This document shows, piece after piece, positions 14,184 through 19,553 of a stretch of DNA of 19,553 bases. This DNA is from Gammaproteobacteria bacterium (GTDB taxonomy: Bacteria > Pseudomonadota > Gammaproteobacteria > S012-40): positions 1-19,553 of the forward strand of contig JAOTSL010000018.1 in NCBI GenBank assembly GCA_029864945.1, read 5' to 3'. A program made the translations under genes and the position numbers. How positions within the stretch are numbered: position 1 is the first letter of the stretch; each line of letters starts with the position of its first letter. The notes beneath the pieces are model-generated. The model was not told where the DNA came from and did no database searches. It saw only the letters and a list, made by a program, of their open reading frames with translations.

Positions 14184-15200
14184 ATGGATTTACAACAGGC
14201 AATTGCCGCTGTTGTCGACAAGCGCGACTTAAGCGAAGAAGAAATGACAAGCGTGGTGCAGCTCATTATGACAGGTGAAGCAACGCCTTCTCAAATTGGT
14301 GGTTTTTTAATTGGTTTACGCATGAAAGGCGAAACCGTTGATGAGATTGCAGCTGCCGTTAGTGTGATGCGCTCCCTTGCTGCAAAAGTAGATGTAAAAG
14401 GGCCTCACCTGGTTGATACCTGCGGAACTGGTGGTGATGGCGCAAACACCTTTAATATATCTACCTGTTGCGCAATGGTCGCCGCTGCAGCCGGTGCAAA
14501 AGTCGCAAAACATGGCAATCGTTCTATTTCCAGTAAATCAGGAAGTGCAGATGTGCTCGAAGCCGCAGGTGTAAACCTAGATCTAGATTCCTCGCAAGTT
14601 GCAAACTGTGTAAAAGAAGTGGGTGTTGGTTTCATGTTTGCGCCTAAGCATCATGGCGCTATGAAACACGCTATTGGCCCAAGAAAAGAGATGGGCGTGC
14701 GAACCATTTTTAATGTGCTTGGCCCGTTAACAAACCCCGCCGGAGCGCCTAATCAGGTTATCGGTGTTTTTGATAAGGCCTGGGTAGAGCCGTTAGCAAG
14801 TGTGCTTGCAAGGCTAGGCAGTGAGCATGTGATGGTTGTGCATGCCGACGACGGCATGGATGAAATAAGTATAGGCGCGGCAACGTATGTAGCCGAGTTA
14901 AAAAATGGTAATGTAAAAACATTTACTATTGAGCCAGAAGATTTTGGTTTGCAAAAAGGAAGTTTAGCTGAGCTTGCCGTTGATGGTGCGGAACAAAGCC
15001 TGGCAATGATCAATAATGTACTGAATAACAAAGCCGGTGCAGCACTGGATATTGTTTTGTTAAACTCAGGTGCGGCCATTTATACCTCGGGTTTAGTGCG
15101 CTCTTTGGCGGAAGGTGTAGAAAAAGCCAAAGAAGTTATTGCAGATGGTAGTGCTAAAGCCAAATTCGAGCAGTTAATTCAATTTTCACAAAATATTTAA
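14184..15200 (+). CDS. trpD: Anthranilate phosphoribosyltransferase
   Basis: Transfers the phosphoribosyl group of PRPP to anthranilate, second step of the tryptophan branch, in the cytosol. The 338-residue length is standard. The PRPP-binding GTGGDG (81-86), the anthranilate-site KHGNRS (109-114) and RKEMGVRTIFNVLGPLTNPA are all intact. ATG at 14184 has a strong GGGAGAAGGA ribosome site. It sits between trpG and trpC, 35 and 14 bases away, so one transcript is expected. Confidence 0.97.
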   Translation: MDLQQAIAAVVDKRDLSEEEMTSVVQLIMTGEATPSQIGGFLIGLRMKGETVDEIAAAVSVMRSLAAKVDVKGPHLVDTCGTGGDGANTFNISTCCAMVAAAAGAKVAKHGNRSISSKSGSADVLEAAGVNLDLDSSQVANCVKEVGVGFMFAPKHHGAMKHAIGPRKEMGVRTIFNVLGPLTNPAGAPNQVIGVFDKAWVEPLASVLARLGSEHVMVVHADDGMDEISIGAATYVAELKNGNVKTFTIEPEDFGLQKGSLAELAVDGAEQSLAMINNVLNNKAGAALDIVLLNSGAAIYTSGLVRSLAEGVEKAKEVIADGSAKAKFEQLIQFSQNI

Positions 15201-15214
15201 ACAGGATTTATTCA

Positions 15215-16012
15215 GTGAGCGATACGCCAGACATACTAAAAAAAATACTCGACCGAAAAGTAGAAGAAATTATCTTTCGCTCAAAGCAAGTGAGTTTATC
15301 TCAAATGAAAGAAGCGATTTCAGGTGCCTTACCAGTGCGCGGTTTTATAAATGCCATTGATGAGCGAATGAGCAATCTTCGTCCGGCAGTCATTGCCGAA
15401 ATTAAAAAAGCATCTCCAAGCAAAGGTGTTATTCGCGAAAATTTCAACCCAGCTGAAATTGCAAAGTCTTACGAAAAAGGCGGAGCGACCTGTTTGTCAG
15501 TGTTAACGGATGTCGACTTTTTTCAGGGTGCTGACAGTTATTTAATGCAGGCGAGAAACGCGTGTGAGCTGCCGGTATTACGTAAAGATTTTACGATCGA
15601 CCCATATCAAATTTATGAAGCTAGGTTAATGGGGGCGGACTGTATTCTATTAATTGTTTCAGCACTAACAGACGAGCAGTTGTCAGAATTCTCTGAGTTG
15701 GCCGAGGAGCTAGGTCTGGACGTACTTGTGGAAGTGCATGATGGCGCTGAACTCGAGCGAGCTCTTAAGCTGAATACGCGACTGATTGGTATTAATAATC
15801 GCAATTTGCGCACATTTGAAGTGTGTCTTGGAACAACGCTGGATCTTCTAGTTGATGTGCCGGCAGATCGTATTATTGTAACGGAAAGCGGAATTCTGGC
15901 GCCGGAGGATGTGCATGTTATGACGCAAAATAATGTGCTTACTTTTCTTGTTGGTGAAGCCTTTATGAGAGCAGAAGACCCTGGCGAAGAATTAAAATTC
16001 TTATTTGCCTGA
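15215..16012 (+). CDS. trpC: Indole-3-glycerol-phosphate synthase
   Basis: Converts carboxyphenylamino-deoxyribulose phosphate to indole-3-glycerol phosphate in tryptophan synthesis. It is a single-function (not TrpF-fused) 265-residue TIM barrel. Catalytic-region motifs are EIKKASPSKGVI, LRKDFTIDPYQIYEARLMGAD, LVEVHDGAEL, GINNRNLRTF and VTESGI, all as in the family. The start is GTG at 15215 with AGGA 8 bases before. Last gene of the trpGDC run, closed by a strong terminator. Confidence 0.97.
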   Translation: MSDTPDILKKILDRKVEEIIFRSKQVSLSQMKEAISGALPVRGFINAIDERMSNLRPAVIAEIKKASPSKGVIRENFNPAEIAKSYEKGGATCLSVLTDVDFFQGADSYLMQARNACELPVLRKDFTIDPYQIYEARLMGADCILLIVSALTDEQLSEFSELAEELGLDVLVEVHDGAELERALKLNTRLIGINNRNLRTFEVCLGTTLDLLVDVPADRIIVTESGILAPEDVHVMTQNNVLTFLVGEAFMRAEDPGEELKFLFA

Positions 16013-16018
16013 AAGCAA

Positions 16019-16054
16019 AAAATAAAGCCTCTGAATAATCAGAGGCTTTATTTT
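16019..16054. terminator. Bidirectional terminator between trpC and vfr
   Basis: A 16-base perfect stem (16019-16034 with 16039-16054) around a 4-base AATA loop; the core is AAAGCCTCTGA/TCAGAGGCTTT. A-rich and T-rich flanks serve both strands. The stop of the convergent regulator (16053-16055) touches the right arm. Confidence 0.9.
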
Positions 16055-16724
16055 AACGGGTGCCAAAAACAACAATAGTCTTGCCAGTGGCTGTAATTAG
16101 GTTACGTTCTTCTAATTCTTTTAATACTCTGCCAGCCATTTCTCGGGAGCAGCCAACGATTTTACCAATCTCCTGTCTCGTGATATGAATCTGCATACCG
16201 TCAGGATGAGTAATGGCATCTGGTTCTTTCGCTAAATCTAGCAACGCACGGGCGATTCGACCTGTTACGTCCATAAATGCCAAATCGCCAACTTTACGAC
16301 TTGTTTTACGTAAGCGTGTTGCCATTTGACCAGCTAGTGAATAGAGTAAATCTGGCTCTTTTTCAGCAAGTTGACGAAATTTGGTATAACTTAATTCCGA
16401 CAACTTGCAATCTGTTCTCGCTTTAACCCACGCGCTTCGCCCTGATTCTTCATCGAAAAGGCCCATTTCACCAAAAAAGTCACCTTCACTGAGGTAAGCC
16501 AGCACGATTTCATGGCCATCGTCGTCATTCATCAGTACTGCAACAGAGCCTTCGTTTATATAATACAAAGCGTCTGATGTGTCTCCGGCATAAATAATAA
16601 GGCTTTTTGCCGGGTAGTGGCGCTTGTGACTAAAATCCGTGATTTTTTCTAAAAACGCACGGGCATTAGGTATTAATGAATGAGCTTGTTTTGTATGATC
16701 TACTGCCAACATGGGTTGCTGCAT
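16053..16724 (-). CDS. vfr: cAMP-responsive global regulator, Vfr/CRP family
   Basis: Homodimeric cAMP-receptor transcription factor of 223 residues. The N-terminal cyclic-nucleotide domain has GEMGLFDEESGRSAWVKA (85-102), with E86, R96 and S97 in the cAMP-contact positions. The hinge helix carries T141 and S142. The C-terminal winged helix spans about 178-210, with recognition helix CSREMAGRVLKELEE. ATG at 16724 follows AAGGA at 7 bases. The position after trpC and opposite the yhfA-type gene matches Pseudomonas vfr, and E. coli crp also neighbours yhfA. It is convergent with the trp genes. I see no convincing CRP palindrome in its own upstream region. Confidence 0.95.
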   Translation of the reverse strand: MQQPMLAVDHTKQAHSLIPNARAFLEKITDFSHKRHYPAKSLIIYAGDTSDALYYINEGSVAVLMNDDDGHEIVLAYLSEGDFFGEMGLFDEESGRSAWVKARTDCKLSELSYTKFRQLAEKEPDLLYSLAGQMATRLRKTSRKVGDLAFMDVTGRIARALLDLAKEPDAITHPDGMQIHITRQEIGKIVGCSREMAGRVLKELEERNLITATGKTIVVFGTR

Positions 16725-16785
16725 GATTTATTCCTTGGTTTATAGTAAGGCTAGAAGCGAAAATGGTTAAAATTAAAACTGTCTT

Positions 16786-16813
16786 TTGGGATTCGCTGTG
16801 TCCATGTGATAAT
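16786..16813 (+). promoter_or_regulatory. Candidate promoter for yhfA-VOC-speD
   Basis: TTGGGA (16786-16791), a 16-base spacer and GATAAT (16808-16813), with an extended -10 TGT just ahead. It would begin transcripts about 20 bases before the yhfA start. It shares the vfr divergent region, where a half CRP-like TGTGA (16804-16809) also occurs. Confidence 0.5.
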
Positions 16814-16842
16814 ATATCGGCCTTTTGCATCTGGAGATTAGG

Positions 16843-17274
16843 ATGAAAGGGCGCGTAAAGTGGGTAGAAAATGCGATGTTTCTCGCACAATCGGAAAGCG
16901 GTCACGCGGTCGTGATGGATGGCCCTCCCGAGGCTGGTGGTTTGAATCTTGGATTGCGACCGATGGAAATGGTGTTGTTGGGAGCGGGCGGTTGTTCTGT
17001 TTTTGATGTTGTATCCATTCTAAAAAAATCTCGTCAGCCAATTACTAATTGCGAGGTAGAGCTCTCCGCTGATCGCGCTGAAACCGTGCCTAAGGTATTT
17101 ACAAAGATTAATATGAATTTTATTGTGACCGCCAAATCCGGTGTTAAAGAGGCTCAGGTTGCACGTGCGGTAAAATTATCTGCAGAAAAGTATTGCTCAG
17201 CGTCGATAATGCTGGCACATTCTGTCGAAATTACACATTCGTATGAAATAAGGCTAGAAAAAGACAATGATTAA
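16843..17274 (+). CDS. yhfA: OsmC/Ohr-fold protein of the YhfA type
   Basis: A 143-residue OsmC-family protein; the family reduces organic hydroperoxides through a cysteine pair, though YhfA's own substrate is not established. Both reactive-cysteine positions are kept: C51 (LGAGGCSVFDVVSIL) and C118 (SAEKYCSASIMLAHS). The segments RVKWVEN, PMEMVL and ITHSYE closely match E. coli YhfA as recalled. Start is ATG at 16843 behind a GGAG/TAGG region; an in-frame TTG at 16825 is rejected. Its last 8 bases overlap the next gene, indicating tight coupling. Confidence 0.9.
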   Translation: MKGRVKWVENAMFLAQSESGHAVVMDGPPEAGGLNLGLRPMEMVLLGAGGCSVFDVVSILKKSRQPITNCEVELSADRAETVPKVFTKINMNFIVTAKSGVKEAQVARAVKLSAEKYCSASIMLAHSVEITHSYEIRLEKDND

Positions 17275-17662
17275 ACGGCCAGAACCAACCGCTGGACTGC
17301 GTCACGTTGCATTATTTGTTAATGAATTTGCAGCCACAGAAAAGTTTTACGTGGACTTACTTGGTATGAGTGTCGAGTGGCGCCCGGATGCAGATAATGT
17401 TTATCTCTGTGGTGGTAACGATAATCTCGCGTTACATCGCGCTCCGCAAAAAGCCGCAATTGATGCGTTCCAAAAGCTTGATCATATTGGTTTTATTATT
17501 AAAACGCATGAGCAAGTTGATGAATGGTTTGAATTTTTAAAAGCAAACGAAGTCAACATTCGAAATGAGCCTCGAACTCATCGAGACGGCGCCCGCAGTT
17601 TTTATTGCTATGACCCTGATGGCACTGTGGTGCAAATTATTTATCATCCACCAATAAGTTAA
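17267..17662 (+). CDS. VOC-superfamily (glyoxalase-like) protein
   Basis: A 131-residue single-domain VOC protein. Segments LRHVALFVNEFAATEKFYVDLLGM, KLDHIGFIIKT and CYDPDGTVVQIIYHPP fit the fold. Candidate metal positions are H13, H57 and H73, but the usual last glutamate is glutamine (Q123). So metal binding may be altered, or Gln may serve as ligand as in some family members. It overlaps yhfA by 8 bases and ends 4 bases before speD, so translation of all three is linked. In the Pseudomonas order I know, this gene is absent between the OsmC gene and speD. Substrate unknown. Confidence 0.87.
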   Translation: MIKRPEPTAGLRHVALFVNEFAATEKFYVDLLGMSVEWRPDADNVYLCGGNDNLALHRAPQKAAIDAFQKLDHIGFIIKTHEQVDEWFEFLKANEVNIRNEPRTHRDGARSFYCYDPDGTVVQIIYHPPIS

Positions 17663-17666
17663 AGTC

Positions 17667-18476
17667 ATGCCAACGTTAGACACCAAAATACAATTACATG
17701 GATTTAATAATTTAACTAAATCCCTAAGCTTTAATATTTATGACATCAGCTATACGCGTTCTGAAAAACAGCAGAAAGAATATCTAGCGTACATTGATGA
17801 AGAATACAACGCCGAACGTCTGACGAATATTTTAAAAGAAGTATCCTCGATTATCGGTGCAAATATTCTCAATATCGCACATCAGGATTATGACCCGCAA
17901 GGTGCTAGCGTCACCATGCTGATCTCAGAAGAGCCAGTTTTGCCGCAGAAAGTTATCGAAGAAGGTATGCAGGAAGAGCCTGGCCCGCTGCCAGAAACAG
18001 TTGTTGCGCACCTCGATAAAAGTCACATTACCGTTCATACTTACCCTGAAAGCCATCCTCACGAGGGTATAAGTACTTTTAGGGCGGATATTGATGTGTC
18101 AACCTGTGGCCGAATTTCACCATTGCGTGCACTGAACTATTTAATCCACAGTTTTGATTCAGATATTGTGATTATGGATTACCGTGTTCGAGGTTTTACG
18201 CGAGACGTACAAGGCAAGAAGCATTATATTGATCACGCCATTAACTCCATTCAAAACTTTTTGTCAGAAGATACCAGAGACAGCTATCAAATGGTTGATG
18301 TGAATGTCTATCAGGAAAACATCTTCCATACAAAAATGCTGCTAAAAGAATTTAATCTGGATGATTATCTTTACGGTTTGGCTGAAGCAGATCTACCGCC
18401 TCAAGATGTGGAGATAATACGTCAAAAGCTGAAGCACGAAATGCAGGAAATTTACTCCGGCCGGAATATTGTGTAA
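17667..18476 (+). CDS. speD: S-adenosylmethionine decarboxylase proenzyme (Proteobacterial class)
   Basis: Decarboxylates SAM to supply aminopropyl groups for spermidine synthesis. The 269-residue proenzyme should self-cleave between K118 and S119 in LDKSHITVHTYPESHP, with Ser119 becoming the pyruvoyl cofactor. The following DIDVSTCGRISPL, DYRVRGFTRDV, NSIQNFLSED and VNVYQENIFHTKMLLKEF blocks closely match E. coli SpeD. No speE (spermidine synthase) is in the window. ATG at 17667 lies only 4 bases after the VOC stop with a weak ribosome site. Confidence 0.96.
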   Translation: MPTLDTKIQLHGFNNLTKSLSFNIYDISYTRSEKQQKEYLAYIDEEYNAERLTNILKEVSSIIGANILNIAHQDYDPQGASVTMLISEEPVLPQKVIEEGMQEEPGPLPETVVAHLDKSHITVHTYPESHPHEGISTFRADIDVSTCGRISPLRALNYLIHSFDSDIVIMDYRVRGFTRDVQGKKHYIDHAINSIQNFLSEDTRDSYQMVDVNVYQENIFHTKMLLKEFNLDDYLYGLAEADLPPQDVEIIRQKLKHEMQEIYSGRNIV

Positions 18477-18494
18477 GGCAAAATAGTTGCTGCG

Positions 18495-18520
18495 ACGGCT
18501 TAGATTCGATAAGCCGTTTT
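18495..18520 (+). terminator. Terminator after speD
   Basis: Stem ACGGCTTA (18495-18502) / TAAGCCGT (18510-18517) with a 7-base loop, then TTTT. It is weaker than the other two convergent-junction hairpins and has a T-run only on the plus side. The coq7 stop (18500-18502) lies in the left arm. Confidence 0.65.
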
Positions 18521-19144
18521 AGTCATTGCCTTTGAGGTAAGTTTCATTAATGTCTTTATTGGCGGCGGCAATTCAGCCGCCCCTGCTTTTTGTGCTTTGA
18601 CGGCGTGTTCAGCCTCGTCAATGTCCATTTGTTTTAGTACTGCACGACTTTTGTCGTCGTTTCCAGGTAATAGCCCAAGGTGCTCTTCCAGGTGTTTGCC
18701 CACTTGTTTCTCAGTTTCAACAACAAACCCTAGGCTCCACTTATCGCCGATTGCACCAGCCATGGCACCAATTGTTAGTGAGCCGGCATACCATAATGGG
18801 TTCAGGTAGCTAGTATGTCCGCCTAATTCTTTGACACGTTTTTCACACCAATCCAAGTGATCAAATTCTTCCTGGGCTGAGCGCTGCATCTGCTCTTTCG
18901 TTGCCGAGTCACGGGCTGTTAGCGCTTGCCCCTGGTAGAGTGCTTGAGCAGCCACTTCGCCTGAATGATTTACACGCATAAGTCCGATAGATAGTTTCTT
19001 GTTGGCTTCACTCATCTCATTTTCAGGAGACTTGTCGGCAGGATTGGCTCTTTCGGTAACGTCCGGCTTCCCAAAAACGGTACGTACTCCCTGGTCGATG
19101 TTCATAATAATGTTGTCAAGGGGAGAAAATCGGCGAGCGCTCAT
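18500..19144 (-). CDS. coq7: Ubiquinone-biosynthesis hydroxylase (demethoxyubiquinone step)
   Basis: Di-iron membrane-associated hydroxylase adding the last ring hydroxyl in ubiquinone synthesis. Length is 214 residues. Iron ligands fit the ferritin-like pattern: E63 (NHSGEVAAQ), E93 and H96 (QEEFDHLDW), E145 region (VVETEKQVGKHLEEHL), and E177 with H180 (DIDEAEHA). Position next to speD matches Pseudomonas. ATG at 19144 has GGAA about 10 bases ahead. The preceding same-strand iron-sulfur gene ends 47 bases upstream with no hairpin between, so they may share a transcript. A ubiquinone-producing aerobic host is implied. Confidence 0.95.
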   Translation of the reverse strand: MSARRFSPLDNIIMNIDQGVRTVFGKPDVTERANPADKSPENEMSEANKKLSIGLMRVNHSGEVAAQALYQGQALTARDSATKEQMQRSAQEEFDHLDWCEKRVKELGGHTSYLNPLWYAGSLTIGAMAGAIGDKWSLGFVVETEKQVGKHLEEHLGLLPGNDDKSRAVLKQMDIDEAEHAVKAQKAGAAELPPPIKTLMKLTSKAMTKTAYRI

Positions 19145-19191
19145 TTGTGTGTTTCCATATTTATCGAAGGAATTTTGTTACTCATTTATTG

Positions 19192-19553
19192 CTACAGAGA
19201 GATGTATTTTAAAAGTAACCTTATCGGATGCAGTACTGGAATGTCCAGATTTTTTTCAAGAAGGCCATTTTTTATGTGAATGCCACAAGTGTAGTTGCTG
19301 GTGACAATAATGTCGGGGTTAATAGTCTCGATATCACTAATTAATGGGAGGCGAATTTTGTTCGCCATAGATGCATTGTTAATCATGTAATCACCAGCGG
19401 CACCGCAACAGCCGGTGCTCTCTTTCAGGGAAATAATTTCTGTATTGGGTAAGTGAGACAGTAACTGTTCCACGCTGCCCCGTTCTTTCAGTGCGTTTTT
19501 TTCGGTGCAGGGGGCGTGTACAAGCACCCGTTTATTTGTCGCTTTGAATTGTA
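19192..19553 (-). CDS. CCG-domain iron-sulfur oxidoreductase subunit, C-terminal part (GlcF-like)
   Basis: Only the last 119 residues are in the window; the frame is open to the edge, so the true start lies beyond 19553. It shows one cysteine-rich CCG module: HAPC (Cys15 of the visible part), then TGCCGAAGDY, then VTSNYTCGIHI and the closing VLHPIRLL. This module is the C-terminal half of GlcF-type glycolate oxidase Fe-S subunits, heterodisulfide-reductase-like proteins and Fe-S/FAD D-2-hydroxyacid dehydrogenases. The segment CCGAAGDY...IVTSNYTCGIH is closest in feel to GlcF, but without the ferredoxin region the substrate cannot be set. It precedes coq7 on the same strand. Confidence 0.8.
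   Translation of the reverse strand, partial: QFKATNKRVLVHAPCTEKNALKERGSVEQLLSHLPNTEIISLKESTGCCGAAGDYMINNASMANKIRLPLISDIETINPDIIVTSNYTCGIHIKNGLLEKNLDIPVLHPIRLLLKYISL

Noticed and set aside
14753..15079. Long antisense frame inside trpD
   Set aside because: Composition (Ser/Ala/Pro-rich) is that of a shadow of a conserved coding gene; no start signal or family match.
16725..16842. CRP/Vfr autoregulatory palindrome in the vfr-yhfA gap
   Set aside because: Only isolated TGTG(A) half-sites are present, with no TCACA partner at the required spacing.
1..19553. CRISPR, tRNA, rRNA, insertion sequences, phage or defence genes
   Set aside because: No repeat-spacer pattern, cloverleaf, transposase, integrase or terminal inverted repeats were seen; the ankyrin proteins are lipoproteins with no effector domain.

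Overview
The window looks like chromosomal DNA from a moderately AT-rich, probably marine gammaproteobacterium of the Pseudomonadales/Cellvibrionales side. The main support is the gene order trpG-trpD-trpC / crp(vfr) / yhfA-type OsmC / speD / coq7, which is the Pseudomonas arrangement; here it has one extra glyoxalase-fold gene and a different upstream neighbour. This taxonomic call rests on gene order and protein character only. I see no rRNA, tRNA, CRISPR array, insertion sequence or integrase, and no gene-free stretch longer than about 250 bases.

Region 1 (1-4895) is an amino-acid catabolism block. Arginase (rocF) and ornithine aminotransferase (rocD, cut by the window edge) are coupled by an ATGA overlap on the minus strand. 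A short-type bifunctional PutA is read divergently. Arginine goes to ornithine and then to pyrroline-5-carboxylate/glutamate semialdehyde. Proline enters at the same point, and PutA oxidises the shared intermediate to glutamate.

Region 2 (4892-7948) holds a small VOC protein packed antisense between putA and an FGGY carbohydrate kinase that appears to start at ATT, then a secreted protein of unknown family.

Region 3 (8135-10680) has two ankyrin-repeat lipoproteins flanking a triheme c-type cytochrome lipoprotein and a YjbQ-family enzyme. The plus and minus halves meet at a perfect bidirectional terminator.

Region 4 (10749-13419) is a ferric-iron ABC transporter (binding protein and fused permease) read leftward from a promoter covered by a good Fur box. 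No ATPase gene is present in the window, and the same-strand genes downstream are the second ankyrin lipoprotein and yjbQ.

Region 5 (13534-19553) is trpGDC, then a Vfr/CRP regulator on the opposite strand, a compact plus-strand run yhfA-VOC-speD, and on the minus strand coq7 preceded by the C-terminus of a CCG-domain iron-sulfur oxidoreductase subunit.

No clearly new, self-contained system is proven here. The best leads are the ATT-start kinase with an altered substrate pocket, the ankyrin/cytochrome/ankyrin lipoprotein group, the possible Fur-led fbpA-fbpB-ankyrin-yjbQ transcript, and the leader mini-ORF coupled to putA.
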